64,000 nucleotides of DNA from Salibacterium aidingense DSM 18341. GTDB lineage: Bacteria; Bacillota; Bacilli; Bacillales; Marinococcaceae. Every line of letters starts with the position of its first letter. Position 1 is the first letter of the stretch. Positions 8,963-18,692 of this stretch are shown here, one piece after another. Where the stretch lies: contig NZ_AUCI01000015.1 in the NCBI RefSeq assembly GCF_000429685.1, positions 29,023 to 93,022 on the forward strand, given 5' to 3'. Both the position numbers and the translations under genes were made by a program. The notes under the pieces were generated by a model. That model was not told the DNA's origin. It was given only the letters and a program-made list of their open reading frames with translations, and made no database searches.

Positions 8963-11590
8963 TTATAGAATTTCGACGTATCCTTCGGTTCCATGAACCC
9001 GTATTTGTTGTCCGTCTTTTATATGAGAAGTAGCGTTTTCCACGCTGACTACTGCCGGTAGCCCGTATTCACGTGCGATGACGGAGCCGTGTGTCATAAC
9101 ACCGCCTACTTCGGTTACTAGTCCGCCGATAGAAACAAACAACGGTGTCCAGCTTGGATCGGTGAAAGGGGTGACGAGGATATCTCCTTCTTCTATATCG
9201 GCGTCTTCCATGTTCATGATAACCCGTGCCCTGCCTTCGATTACCCCGGAGGAAACAGGAAGCCCCGGGATAGCTCCCGGAGGCAGGGAAGCGGTTTTTT
9301 TGTATTCTCCAAATAAAATTTCTCCCTCCGATGTCATGAGACGCGGAGGCCTTAATTTTTCATAGGTGTGATACTTTTCCTGTCTATGGACGATGGTTTG
9401 GTAATCCACCTCCCCAATTTGAACAGTGTTGCGGAACTCTTCAAACGATAAAAAATAGACGTCTTCCTTTCTTTGAATGACTCCTTTTTCGACGAGAACT
9501 GCCGCTTCCTTCAGCAATGCTTTTTTATAATGAAAATAGCGGCTGACAAAAGCATATTTCGGGTATTCCCGGTATCCGGAAAAATTCCGAAGAACGCGGA
9601 TTGCTTTTTCTGTCTTTTTGGCTTTCCGTTTACCGCCCCGAAGGGCCCTTACCCGGGAGAGCAATTCTTTCTCTTTTGCTTTCGCTTCTTCCAGCCCCTT
9701 TTGCCATTTATACTCTTTCGCGTTTGGTTCAAAGTTTTTGATGTTGCTGAGAATCATGGGAGCAAGAGCTGCAGGATTTTCGCTCCAGCGGGTTGTTGTT
9801 ATATCAATTTCGCCGGAACAGCGCATCCCGTATTTGTCGAGGTAACTCTGGATTGTCTCAGCCACAGCTTCGCCTCCATGTACTGCAGTAAGCTTTTTAA
9901 AAAATTCTTCCTCACTCGGTTGAGAGAGATACGTGATGACTTCCGGGTAACGACGGGCTGTGTCGGCTACTTCCAGTAAATCAAGCCCCATTTCGGAGGT
10001 GATGTTATAAGGGACCGATTGGGCCAGGGTATCGGCTGCATTTTTTTCGCCAAGCCATTTTTTCATTTTTTCATTAAGCCATCTTCCAGCAAATAAGCCG
10101 GCCGTCAGCGTGCCCATGCTTTTGGCCTTATATAAATCTGCTTTCAGCTGTTTGTGATCCTCCAGGATAAAGGTAAACACCTCCTCCCCGGATTTGTGCT
10201 GGATGTCATGTTTAAGCTTCTGAAGGGAGCGCTCATAGGAGGCTATCAGCTGCGGCACCACGGAGACGTCATTTTCTCTATACTGTTTCCATGTTTGGTA
10301 CAAAAGGTTTGGGGACAGGCCGTCTGTTTTAAAGCTGAAAATTTTTTTGCCGTGCGGGAGCGCTTTGATAAAATCCTTTCGTTTTATCAAGCGGGCAAGT
10401 GCGTTTTTCATCAGCGGATCGTTCCGTCCCATCGTACTCATCAAAATTTTCCGTCCGAGCGGAGAAGCAAGGTCATGGGTCAATTCCACGAATAATCTGC
10501 CGCCTGCTTCGAAAAGTGGAAATCCCCTCGAAAGAAACTGAAAAAAAGATATTCCGAGCGGTTTGATCGGTTCGGTCATCATTTGCTGATGTCCCATCGA
10601 CATATACACACGGTTGTTGTCGTCTGCATGATCAGGGAGCGGATACAGGGTAGTGATTGGACGGCTCTGAACAACATAAATGGTTTCCTCCACGAGGCAC
10701 CATTCTATATCCTGGGGAGAAGAAAAACGTTCTTCTATTTTACGCCCAAGCTGTTCCAGTTTTAAAATATGGGAATCGCGCAGGACTTGTTGATCCTGGA
10801 GTCCGACTTTTAGGGTTCGTTGTTCCGTTCCCCCACCTTCGAGGCTGTACACGGCTGTTTTTTTGGAAGCAATGTTTTTTTCTATAATGCTGTTCTCTTT
10901 CACCTTATAGTTATCGGCGGCTGCTGTTCCAGAAACGATGGGTTCCCCGAGTCCAAAACCGGCATCAATGGAAATAATATGGCGGTTCGAGGAGACCGGA
11001 TCTGCGGTAAACATAATTCCCGAGGCTTCCGGGACAATCATCTGCTGGACAATCACGGATAAATAAACGTTTTGATGTTCAAATCCATTCTGGAGTCGGT
11101 ACATGACAGCCCGCTCAGTAAAAAGAGAGGCCCAGCATTTTTTTATGTGGGATAAAATCGACGTTTCTTCCACGATATTTAAAAAAGAGTCCTGCTGCCC
11201 GGCGAAGGAGGCTGTTGGAAGGTCCTCGGCTGTGGCACTCGAACGTACAGCAAAAGCCTGCCCATTCGAAAACCGGGACAACTGCCCGAGAATCCTTTGG
11301 TTCACTTCCGCAGGTATACGACCTTCCTCGATTAACTCCCGGATGCTTTTCGAGACACTCTTAATGGCTTCTTTTTCGCTTAATGATAACCAGGAGAGTT
11401 CTTCTATTTTTTTCTGTATTTCCGCGGAATCGTTGAGCATCGCTCTGTAGGCAGCCGTGGTAACACAAAAGCCGTCAGGCACCCGTATGTCCTCTATTTC
11501 TGCCAATTTCCCAAGGTTGAAGCCTTTTCCTCCAACGGCTGAAACATCTGTACTCGCAAGCTCTTTTAAATCTTTAACAAATGAGTGCAT
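8963..11590 (-). CDS. Rifampin phosphotransferase / PEP-synthase-like dikinase
   Basis: The product (875 aa) has three parts: an N-terminal ATP-grasp domain (GGKGFNLGKL, AVRSSATAEDLPTASFAGQQ, ending at IEWCLVEETIYVVQSRPIT near 315), a middle substrate region, and a C-terminal swivelling His domain with GGVMTHGSVIAREYGLPAVV, where the His (about 834) is the phosphate carrier. Length and three-domain order match rifampin phosphotransferases of Listeria and Bacillus, where the B. subtilis homologue was first named Pps. True PEP synthases have a large PEP-binding barrel that is absent here. Two adjacent ATGs (11593, 11590) follow GGAGG; the second is better spaced. It lies next to an antibiotic-exporter-like ABC operon on the same strand, 24 bases downstream of it. 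Confidence 0.8.
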   Translation of the reverse strand: MHSFVKDLKELASTDVSAVGGKGFNLGKLAEIEDIRVPDGFCVTTAAYRAMLNDSAEIQKKIEELSWLSLSEKEAIKSVSKSIRELIEEGRIPAEVNQRILGQLSRFSNGQAFAVRSSATAEDLPTASFAGQQDSFLNIVEETSILSHIKKCWASLFTERAVMYRLQNGFEHQNVYLSVIVQQMIVPEASGIMFTADPVSSNRHIISIDAGFGLGEPIVSGTAAADNYKVKENSIIEKNIASKKTAVYSLEGGGTEQRTLKVGLQDQQVLRDSHILKLEQLGRKIEERFSSPQDIEWCLVEETIYVVQSRPITTLYPLPDHADDNNRVYMSMGHQQMMTEPIKPLGISFFQFLSRGFPLFEAGGRLFVELTHDLASPLGRKILMSTMGRNDPLMKNALARLIKRKDFIKALPHGKKIFSFKTDGLSPNLLYQTWKQYRENDVSVVPQLIASYERSLQKLKHDIQHKSGEEVFTFILEDHKQLKADLYKAKSMGTLTAGLFAGRWLNEKMKKWLGEKNAADTLAQSVPYNITSEMGLDLLEVADTARRYPEVITYLSQPSEEEFFKKLTAVHGGEAVAETIQSYLDKYGMRCSGEIDITTTRWSENPAALAPMILSNIKNFEPNAKEYKWQKGLEEAKAKEKELLSRVRALRGGKRKAKKTEKAIRVLRNFSGYREYPKYAFVSRYFHYKKALLKEAAVLVEKGVIQRKEDVYFLSFEEFRNTVQIGEVDYQTIVHRQEKYHTYEKLRPPRLMTSEGEILFGEYKKTASLPPGAIPGLPVSSGVIEGRARVIMNMEDADIEEGDILVTPFTDPSWTPLFVSIGGLVTEVGGVMTHGSVIAREYGLPAVVSVENATSHIKDGQQIRVHGTEGYVEIL

Positions 11591-11614
11591 CATGGGCCTC
11601 CTTTTTCCTTTGGG

Positions 11615-13219
11615 TTATCCTTCTATATCCCGGCGGTTATAACTGATGAATCCCGCCGCTGCGAGAATGATGGCGATACCTGTAAGACCAGCGGCGGCAG
11701 CCAGTTTAAAATCTTCCACCGGCAGCTGAGGAATATGGCCGAACGGCGTCAAATTTGTCACCCAGTCGGGAAATTGGAATAACCCGCCCAGGTAAACGAC
11801 AATAAAGGAATAAAGCAGGTATGCCCAGGTTACTCCGGCAAAGGCCGGGGAGAGTCCGATGAAAAATAACGCCATTCCGATCATAATCCACATGGCCGGG
11901 AGATAGACAACCGCCGCTTCATAAAACCCCCAAACGCTCAGGCTCTCCTCCATCACAGCATTGCCGGCCAGCCCCATCCCAAGGCCTGCTAGAGAAAGCA
12001 TGATAAATCCATGAAGCAGAGCTAACAGCGCATAACTTCCCATTAATTTATTCCGGGAGACAGCAAGGCTCAGCAGGTTTTCGCTGCGTTCTTTCTTTTC
12101 TTCTGCCTTCAGCCGCATCATCGCCATTACCCCCGGTATTGTCGAAGCCATGGCCATCACTGCCATCAGCATCGTTAAAAACTGTTCTGTGATCGAATAT
12201 CCCGCTTCCGGCTGGATAAATTCCTGCAGCATGTCGATTTCTTCAAAGAAAGATTCTGTTTCGCCAAGCACAGAACCGTACATGGCGCCAAACATCAGCA
12301 TGGCAGCGCCCCAGGCGATGATTCCCGTGCGCTGAAGCCGGAAAGCAAGACCAAAGGGGTGGTGGAGAAGAAAAGAGGCATGTTTCCTCCCGGGTTTTGA
12401 TGGAACAAAACCAGCTTCCAGATCACGGATAGCGTTTAAATAAAAGGCGAATACGGTAACGATAACAGCTGTTCCAAGTGTGACAGCGATCGGCCACCAG
12501 TAATTGTTCACGTAGGCTTCGGTTCCAAGCACCCATCCAAATGGGGAGAGCCAGGAAAGAGTTTCATTACTGACGTCTCCGATGGCGCGCACGGCATAAG
12601 CCAGAAGCAGGATGCCTATGGAAAAGCCGGTGACTCCGCGGGCGCTTTCCGAAAGTTGTGCTAATAATCCGGTAACAGCGGCAAAGAACAGTCCGATTGC
12701 TCCAAGCGCGGCACCGTAGAGCAGGGACCCTTCCCATTCCATGCTTTCTATTTGCAGGGTATACAATCCGAATCCAATAACGACCGCCAACAAAAGGTTT
12801 ATGATAACCGCTGTCAGCATCGCCGCACCTATATTGGACAAACGGCCGGTCGGAAGGGAACGGATCATTTCCAGACGTCCGTCTTCTTCATTCGCCCTCG
12901 TGTGGCGGGTAATAAGAAGTATATTCATAATGCCGGTAATAAGGGCCGTCATGCCCAGCATTTGGTGTGCCATCATGGCCCCGTACGTATAATTATCTAT
13001 ACCATATCCGGGTCCCACGAGTGCGGTGACTGCCGGGTTAATCATAGATTGGGCAATTTCCTGAAGCTCACGTTCGTTGGTGTATAAATTAGTAAAGGAG
13101 ATAGCAACAATAAGTGTAAAGCCTGCCAGTCCTGCCAGCCAAAGCGGAAGCTGAAGGCGCTCCTGCCGGCATATCATCCCAAGCAGCGGTAAAGTATTAT
13201 TAAAACGTTTCTCTGCCAT
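11615..13219 (-). CDS. ABC exporter permease, polyketide-antibiotic-exporter type
   Basis: The 534-residue protein has about twelve predicted membrane helices in two similar halves, each starting with a helix-loop like those of COG3559-type permeases ('exporter of polyketide antibiotics'). The segment TRANEEDGRLEMIRSLPTGRLS is characteristic of the first cytoplasmic loop, and RLKAEEKKERSENLLSLAVSR of its repeat in the second half. It overlaps the ATPase stop by one base (TGATG), which implies coupled translation. Together with the ATPase and TetR gene it forms a drug-efflux operon. The exported compound is unknown. Confidence 0.85.
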   Translation of the reverse strand: MAEKRFNNTLPLLGMICRQERLQLPLWLAGLAGFTLIVAISFTNLYTNERELQEIAQSMINPAVTALVGPGYGIDNYTYGAMMAHQMLGMTALITGIMNILLITRHTRANEEDGRLEMIRSLPTGRLSNIGAAMLTAVIINLLLAVVIGFGLYTLQIESMEWEGSLLYGAALGAIGLFFAAVTGLLAQLSESARGVTGFSIGILLLAYAVRAIGDVSNETLSWLSPFGWVLGTEAYVNNYWWPIAVTLGTAVIVTVFAFYLNAIRDLEAGFVPSKPGRKHASFLLHHPFGLAFRLQRTGIIAWGAAMLMFGAMYGSVLGETESFFEEIDMLQEFIQPEAGYSITEQFLTMLMAVMAMASTIPGVMAMMRLKAEEKKERSENLLSLAVSRNKLMGSYALLALLHGFIMLSLAGLGMGLAGNAVMEESLSVWGFYEAAVVYLPAMWIMIGMALFFIGLSPAFAGVTWAYLLYSFIVVYLGGLFQFPDWVTNLTPFGHIPQLPVEDFKLAAAAGLTGIAIILAAAGFISYNRRDIEG

Positions 13220-14118
13220 CAGGACGGGCCTCCTTCCGAGGTTCCTTCGTAATGCCTCATGAACAAGTCTTCCAGGGTTGGCGGCGCACTTTCCAGTTTA
13301 ACAATGCCAAAACCGCTTACATATTGGAAAAGGGAATCCATATATTCGGTGTCTATCTGAAAAGAAACCCCGTCTTCTTTGATTTCGAGGTTATGGACTC
13401 CTCCCTGTTCTGCCAGTGCCGGCACAGGCTGTTTGGTTTCCAGGTAGATAGATGTTCTTGTTAAGTGGCGGAGTTCTTGTAACGTTCCCGTTTCAATCAT
13501 TTTTCCATCCCGGATGATACCAACTCTGTCACAGAGCTGTTCGACTTCCGATAAAATGTGACTCGACAGGAGGATACTTTTTCCTTCCTGTTTTGCTTCC
13601 AACACGCTTTCCTGAAAGATGCACTCCATTAAAGGATCGAGCCCTGACGTTGGTTCGTCGAGAATGTATAAATCTGCGTCTGTTGCAAAGGCAGAGACAA
13701 GGGCCACTTTCTGACGGTTGCCTTTCGAGTACGTCCGGCATTTTTTCTCGGGATCAAGGTCAAATCTACGGAGGAGTTTTTCTCGTTTCTCCTGATTCAT
13801 GTTTCCCCGCAGTTTTCCAAACAGGTCAATGACTTCCCCGCCTGTAAGATTCGGCCAAAGATTCAGATCTCCGGGTACGTATGCGATATCGCGGTGAATA
13901 TCAACTGCTTTACGCCAGGCGTCTTTTCCAAATATTTCTGCCTCTCCCTGTGTTGCTTTCATCATACCGAGCAGAATGCGTATCGTTGTGGATTTTCCGG
14001 CTCCGTTCGGCCCGATAAAACCGTACACTTCCCCTTGATTGACCTGAATATCGACCCCGTCCAGCGCAGTAAACGAGCCGAATTTTTTTGTTAACTGCTT
14101 CGTTTGCAAGACCGTCAT
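13219..14118 (-). CDS. ABC transporter ATP-binding protein
   Basis: The 299-residue ATPase has Walker A (GPNGAGKST), the Q-loop region, a signature that reads YSKGNRQKV in place of LSGGQ, Walker B (LYILDEPTSGLDP) and the His-switch in LLSSHIL. The C-terminal 70 residues form the extension common to antibiotic-export ATPases. The start at 14118 has AGGAGGAG upstream. It powers the permease encoded by the next gene, with which it overlaps by one base, and follows the TetR gene by 14 bases. Confidence 0.9.
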   Translation of the reverse strand: MTVLQTKQLTKKFGSFTALDGVDIQVNQGEVYGFIGPNGAGKSTTIRILLGMMKATQGEAEIFGKDAWRKAVDIHRDIAYVPGDLNLWPNLTGGEVIDLFGKLRGNMNQEKREKLLRRFDLDPEKKCRTYSKGNRQKVALVSAFATDADLYILDEPTSGLDPLMECIFQESVLEAKQEGKSILLSSHILSEVEQLCDRVGIIRDGKMIETGTLQELRHLTRTSIYLETKQPVPALAEQGGVHNLEIKEDGVSFQIDTEYMDSLFQYVSGFGIVKLESAPPTLEDLFMRHYEGTSEGGPS

Positions 14119-14132
14119 TTGCGCTCCTCCTT

Positions 14133-14756
14133 TTACTCATAAAATGTCTTTTTTAACACATCGAGATACTCATAAAACTCATCCCAGTAATAGGACATGT
14201 CAATTGAAGTCATTTTTTCTCCTTTCAATTTGTTTTTAAGATGGTTCTGATAGCCCTCGATCGCCCATTGGATAAGGTGGTAGGCTTTTTCTACGTCTAT
14301 ATCGTCCCGGAACAGGGTGCGGTCAATATTGTCATATATCCTGGCATTTCCTTCCCGCTGCAGGGTCTCAAAACGGGTCTGAAGGTTTTCAGGCAGTTGT
14401 TCCTCAGAAGCCAGCAGAAACGTTCCCATAAAATTAAAAATATGGGGATGTCTCGAAAAACACTGCATTTTTACCTGTGCTGCCTGTTTTAAACGTTCCA
14501 CAAAGTCTGTTTCTGAGAGATCGATACGCTGGAAATATTCCTCCATAATGATGTCCATGGCGTATTGGAGTAAATAGTGATACAGCTCCTGTTTGTTTTG
14601 AAAATAATAAAACAACATCCCTTTTCCGATCCCGGCCTGTCTTACAATCTTATTTGTCGAAGCCCTCTTATACCCATTCTCTGCAAACTCTTCCAATGCA
14701 GCGTTTAGAATACGTTCTTTCTTTTTAGGCTCAAGGTTTTCAAATAACTCTGTCAC
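14133..14756 (-). CDS. TetR/AcrR family repressor of the adjacent ABC exporter
   Basis: The 207-residue protein has an N-terminal TetR HTH (RILNAALEEFAENGYKRAS, then KGMLFYYFQNKQELYHYLL) and a C-terminal all-helical ligand domain. It starts at GTG 14756, ten bases after AAAGGAG. It is the first gene of an operon with the ABC ATPase and permease. Two 13-bp palindromes overlap its promoter, so it almost certainly represses its own operon until a drug-like ligand binds. Confidence 0.9.
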   Translation of the reverse strand: MTELFENLEPKKKERILNAALEEFAENGYKRASTNKIVRQAGIGKGMLFYYFQNKQELYHYLLQYAMDIIMEEYFQRIDLSETDFVERLKQAAQVKMQCFSRHPHIFNFMGTFLLASEEQLPENLQTRFETLQREGNARIYDNIDRTLFRDDIDVEKAYHLIQWAIEGYQNHLKNKLKGEKMTSIDMSYYWDEFYEYLDVLKKTFYE

Positions 14757-14782
14757 TGTTCTGCGGCTCCTTTATAAAATTA

Positions 14783-14831
14783 GACCAATCTGGTCGAATA
14801 CATTATATACTCATTCGACCATACTGGTCAA
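14783..14831 (-). promoter_or_regulatory. Promoter and paired TetR operators of the exporter operon
   Basis: Two copies of the palindrome GACCA-N3-TGGTC occur at 14783-14795 and 14817-14829, their centres 34 bp apart. Reading the minus strand, TTGACC (14831-14826) and TATAAT (14807-14802) make a sigma-A promoter with an 18-bp spacer. One operator covers the -35 element and the other sits just downstream of the -10 element. This is the expected design for steric repression by the TetR protein encoded directly downstream. Confidence 0.8.
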
Positions 14832-14852
14832 TATAAAAATTCCTCTTCTTTT

Positions 14853-15956
14853 CTAGGTGAAAACACCAGTATTATTTATTTTCGTATCCACTTTAATGGT
14901 AATGGGAACATCCGGATAAGTCTCCTGCCAGTTCAATTTTTTCCATTCATTATAACTCAGGCGGTTCCGCACCGATTTGCCAAGCCCTGCGCTGTCCACC
15001 TCGTTATCCTGCAAAAGCTTCACCAAATTTTCGCACCGTCTTTCAATGCTGGCTCCCAGCTGTGATTTCAATTTATTCAGGTCTTTATTATCCCCTAGAT
15101 CTAACGAGCCGTCGTATTCCAACAGTGCCCCTTTTACCTTAATTTCTATGACTATCTCCAGGGCTTCCGGATCGGAAGGATTTTTTACTGTAATGGAAGA
15201 GGTGTGATGAATTGCATTGAATAATGCTTCCACCGGGTTTTCTTCTTCCTGGGATAAATTTAAATTGACCGCCCCGGAACTAGAGTTTCCGATTAAAAAA
15301 AAGAAAATTCTTGCTTCAGAAGGATCCACTTTATCTACATATTGATCATTTTTAAACAAGCCGATGCCATCCAGCACGACTTTATCGTTCCCTTGTTTGA
15401 TGACTGCTGTGACCGGATCTACCCCGTCATCATACAAATCTCTGGTGAATTGATGGATTCTTGTTTCGGGGACATTTTTGAGGCGGCTTTCCTTTTTCAG
15501 GAGGCGGTCGATATATTGACTTGCTTCCGGATGCTGGGTATAAGGCTGGCTTAACAGCTGATTGGCCTGCCCATTGACAACCACCACCTGGGCACGGGTA
15601 CCAAAAATTGGATCACGGTTCATGGTGATAATATTTTCTTTGATCCCCTCTTCGGCTAATTCTGATCCGAACAGGATATTTCGCAGCTGTCCATTTTCAA
15701 TTTCCCGGTTGGACTGCCGCCCCAAGTCGAGTATTCCCTGTTCTTCACTGCTTGTAATGGTGGTGAGCAGTTCTCTGTCATTTCCAGCCTCCGGTGCGAT
15801 TTGAGGAACCACTCCGGTAAGAAGAATCTCATCCTCTTCCGAATTTTCCTCTTTATCAAACCCAAGCGTATTCACAAACCCGACCTGCTCAATCACGTGG
15901 CGGTCACTGCAACCTGTGAGAATGATAAGGACCATCAGCATCCAGCACCTTTTCAT
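14853..15956 (-). CDS. gerAC: Spore germinant receptor subunit C (Ger(x)C lipoprotein)
   Basis: The 367-residue protein begins with a lipoprotein signal (MKRCWMLMVLIILTGC, lipobox LTGC) and follows the GerAC pattern: RHVIEQVGFVNTLGFD, a three-domain extracytoplasmic body, and a conserved C-terminal region ending WQETYPDVPITIKVDTKI. It is anchored on the outer face of the spore inner membrane as part of a nutrient receptor. Its start overlaps the gerAB stop by 4 bases. The group paralogue (gerA, gerB, gerK) cannot be told from sequence alone. Confidence 0.9.
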   Translation of the reverse strand: MKRCWMLMVLIILTGCSDRHVIEQVGFVNTLGFDKEENSEEDEILLTGVVPQIAPEAGNDRELLTTITSSEEQGILDLGRQSNREIENGQLRNILFGSELAEEGIKENIITMNRDPIFGTRAQVVVVNGQANQLLSQPYTQHPEASQYIDRLLKKESRLKNVPETRIHQFTRDLYDDGVDPVTAVIKQGNDKVVLDGIGLFKNDQYVDKVDPSEARIFFFLIGNSSSGAVNLNLSQEEENPVEALFNAIHHTSSITVKNPSDPEALEIVIEIKVKGALLEYDGSLDLGDNKDLNKLKSQLGASIERRCENLVKLLQDNEVDSAGLGKSVRNRLSYNEWKKLNWQETYPDVPITIKVDTKINNTGVFT

Positions 15957-17044
15957 CGTTTCACCTTCTTTTTAATAAAAATTAAAAACAACATAAGCAG
16001 CGGGAGAAAAAACATCAGCACGGTTCGCGATCTTCCGGCCCACTGCAACGCTATTTCCATTTCTGCTCTCGTCGTGTAGGGAATGGTCAACACCACGGAG
16101 AGGACTATAAGGCTGAGCGGAATTACCCATTTTCCCTTCACTTTAATTACTTCTTTTAAGGCAGAGGTACTGACCCAATAATTAAAAACTACCGTTACCA
16201 GTGCAGTAACGAGAAACACACTGTGAACGAGGTTTTCTATTCTTATCAAAAACGGAAATTCGATATAACTAAACACGTTGAGGGTGGGGTACAGTATGTG
16301 TTTTACTTGTTCGAAGCTGTAGAATCCAAAACATAGGATGGTGGTATAGACGTAGATGAGGGTTGTTAGGGCATTGCCAAGGTAAAAGGAACGGAATAAA
16401 TGGGAACCGGCAGTGACATAGGGAAATAAAAAGAAACAAATTTCGTAGCTTAAAAATGGCAGATATATATCTATTTTTGACATAAGGTCTGAGGAAGCAG
16501 CCGCTTCTTTAAATAAAAACGGGGTCAGCCTGGAAAAAGAAAAATCATTCCATACAAAAACCGTAACAGCGAGCGTACCCATCGCCAGCCCAAACAGAAC
16601 CCCAGCGATACGAACCATCTTATATACCGGGTGAGCCAAAAATAATAGGACGGCTATCATAAACGCACATAATAAATAGATCGCAGGAGTGGTGGAAAAC
16701 GTGACAAGCTGAATCAAATAAACGTACTGCTTGGAAATAAAGACAGCATCAAAGGTAAAAAAAACAGCGATGATGATATAAATCGGAGCCCGTATGACCA
16801 TAGGTAATGTATCATTCATAATAGAAAAAGCGGAGGCCCCGCTGCCTTTATTGTAGACCAGCTGAAAAAGGTAAATATTCAGAGTGACGATAAGGGAATA
16901 AACAAACAGCATGATCCAGCCATTCGTTCCGTACGCCTCTGCCACCTGGCGCGGAAGACTGAACACAACCAGGGTGGTTTGAAGCATAAACCCCAGAAAC
17001 ACAAGCTGCACCGGATGCAGTTTTTCCACATTTCTATTATTCAT
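15953..17044 (-). CDS. gerAB: Spore germinant receptor subunit B (APC-type permease)
   Basis: This 363-residue integral membrane protein has ten hydrophobic helices and the GerAB/SpoVAE-type APC-superfamily layout, with early LHPVQLVFLGFMLQTTLVVFSLPR and the conserved PxxxPYxTAGSHLFRSFYLG region near the middle. GerAB homologues bind the amino-acid germinant within the membrane. It overlaps gerAA by 8 bases and gerAC by 4, so all three are translated as a coupled set. Confidence 0.9.
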   Translation of the reverse strand: MNNRNVEKLHPVQLVFLGFMLQTTLVVFSLPRQVAEAYGTNGWIMLFVYSLIVTLNIYLFQLVYNKGSGASAFSIMNDTLPMVIRAPIYIIIAVFFTFDAVFISKQYVYLIQLVTFSTTPAIYLLCAFMIAVLLFLAHPVYKMVRIAGVLFGLAMGTLAVTVFVWNDFSFSRLTPFLFKEAAASSDLMSKIDIYLPFLSYEICFFLFPYVTAGSHLFRSFYLGNALTTLIYVYTTILCFGFYSFEQVKHILYPTLNVFSYIEFPFLIRIENLVHSVFLVTALVTVVFNYWVSTSALKEVIKVKGKWVIPLSLIVLSVVLTIPYTTRAEMEIALQWAGRSRTVLMFFLPLLMLFLIFIKKKVKR

Positions 17045-18542
17045 TGTTTCTCGCTCCTATGGACTTGATATCGTCTTTGTTATGCGTTCTCGCTTGGGTG
17101 GGGCGCATGCTTTGGCTTCCGTAAGGCGGACGTAAGATGGCTCGCAGCAATTCCCGCGGATGCAGGGGGGCGATAGGATTGAAATATGGCGTTGATAAAC
17201 TGCTCAAGGTGCTCAGATGAATAAGTAAAATGACGATGCCAAGTAAGAGTCCGTAATTCCCCAGGGCTCCGGCTAATAGAATCAGACCAAACCTTGCAAT
17301 CCGCAGACCGGCGCTCAGCGTGTAGTTCGGCATGACGAAAGATGCAATGGCTGAAATGGCAACCGCAATAATAAGCGTATTGCTGACAAGCCCGGCCTGC
17401 ACCGCCGATTGTCCGATCACAATACCGCCAACGATCCCGATCGTCTGCCCAATTTTAGTAGGAAGCCTGGCTCCGGCTTCCCGCAGCAGTTCAATCGTTA
17501 TTTCCATTAATAACGCTTCAATTAATGGCGTAAACGGCACTTTGTTTCTCGACTCCGCCAGGCCGATAATTAATGCTTCCGGGATCATTTCGTAATGATA
17601 TGTGGTAACGGCTACATAAAAAGCCGTAAAAGTAAGTGTAATAAAGAAAGCCAGCATTCTTAACAGTCTGGTCGCGGAACTTATGGCCCAGCGCTGACTC
17701 CAATCATCCGGCGAATGAAAAAAATCAAAAAAGTTGGAAGGAGCCAGAAAAGCCGTCGGACTGTTAGCGGCAAACCCGGCAATTTTTCCTTTGCATAAAT
17801 TACGAATGACGACATCCGGTCTTTCAGAATCAAAATATTGTGGAAAAAAGGAATAAGGAGCATCGTCGATCATCTGTATGAACATGGGAGAGTCAAGAAT
17901 AGCATCTACTTCCACATCGTTAATTCGTTCCTTAACATTTTGTAATAACTCTTTATCGACCAGGCCTTCAATATAGGTGAGTGTAATTTCCGTTCTGGAT
18001 ATTTCTCCGGCATATAAGGTGATGACCTTCAGCCGGGGGGTTTTTAACCGTCTCCGGATCAAAGACAGATTGACCGATGTGGATTCAATAAATGCATCAT
18101 GATTGCCGAGAATGGTAGACTCCGTTTCGGACTCCTCAACGCTTCTGGTTTGCGGACCGTAAAGGTTGGTGACAAATACTTTGTCTTTTTCCAGAAAGAC
18201 GGCAATAAAGCCCTGGACAATTTTTTCTGTGATGTCTTCACTGGTTTGCAGTTCTTCGAATTGTTCGTTCTGCAGAAAAGAGGAAAGCTCCTCTTCCGGT
18301 ATTTCCTCTAACGGCTGCATTACTTCCCGGTTTAAGGTGTCTTTATCAAGCAGATGATCAAAATATAAGAAATGAATATGTTTATGGTTTAAACTGGATT
18401 GAGTTAAATCCGAACAGTCATTAAACGTGGCTAACGTACGAGACCATAATGAATTGTCTGCAGGAGCTGCTGGACGCTGCTGGTTTCCCTGGTTGGATCC
18501 TTTCGTGCGACGGGTAATACGATTGATGCTTTTTCTTTTCAT
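17037..18542 (-). CDS. gerAA: Spore germinant receptor subunit A
   Basis: The 501-residue protein has a hydrophilic N-terminal half and a C-terminal membrane domain with about five helices, the GerA family structure. Recognisable segments include ESTSVNLSLIRRRLKTPRLK, the conserved ALLMEITIELLREAGARLPTKIGQTIGIVGGIVIGQSAV block and the final HPRELLRAILRPP. The ATG at 18542 follows AAGGAGGGAG; a GTG/TTG start farther upstream lacks a site. GerAA subunits form the pentameric germinant-gated ion channel. It is the first gene of a gerAA-AB-AC operon expressed in the forespore by analogy with known ger operons. Confidence 0.92.
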   Translation of the reverse strand: MKRKSINRITRRTKGSNQGNQQRPAAPADNSLWSRTLATFNDCSDLTQSSLNHKHIHFLYFDHLLDKDTLNREVMQPLEEIPEEELSSFLQNEQFEELQTSEDITEKIVQGFIAVFLEKDKVFVTNLYGPQTRSVEESETESTILGNHDAFIESTSVNLSLIRRRLKTPRLKVITLYAGEISRTEITLTYIEGLVDKELLQNVKERINDVEVDAILDSPMFIQMIDDAPYSFFPQYFDSERPDVVIRNLCKGKIAGFAANSPTAFLAPSNFFDFFHSPDDWSQRWAISSATRLLRMLAFFITLTFTAFYVAVTTYHYEMIPEALIIGLAESRNKVPFTPLIEALLMEITIELLREAGARLPTKIGQTIGIVGGIVIGQSAVQAGLVSNTLIIAVAISAIASFVMPNYTLSAGLRIARFGLILLAGALGNYGLLLGIVILLIHLSTLSSLSTPYFNPIAPLHPRELLRAILRPPYGSQSMRPTQARTHNKDDIKSIGARNNE

Positions 18543-18622
18543 CAGTCTCCCTCCTTGCTGCAAGATCCATACAGTAGCAAGGATGCCCCACTAAAGAGAA
18601 ATTTAGACAAATAGTGACACGT

Positions 18623-18636
18623 GACAGGCACCTGTC
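18623..18636. repeat. Short palindrome GACAGG-CA-CCTGTC
   Basis: A perfect 6-bp inverted repeat with a 2-base loop lies between gerAA and the zinc-ribbon gene. Very similar GTGACAGGCACC words are frequent in intergenic DNA of Bacilli, as I recall; no second copy was found in this window. It might be a small hairpin or a protein site. Confidence 0.3.
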
Positions 18637-18692
18637 GAATAAAAGTTATGTTACAATTTATGTAAAGCACTCTGAGGAAAGAGGTGCCTTTA

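Noticed and set aside
9473..9979. 168-codon plus-strand frame
   Set aside because: It lies inside the dikinase gene on the other strand and shows low-complexity, Phe/Cys-rich translation typical of a shadow frame.
8963..11590. Gluconeogenic PEP synthase
   Set aside because: Domain order and length match rifampin phosphotransferases, and the large PEP/pyruvate-binding barrel of PEP synthase is not visible. Some uncertainty remains.
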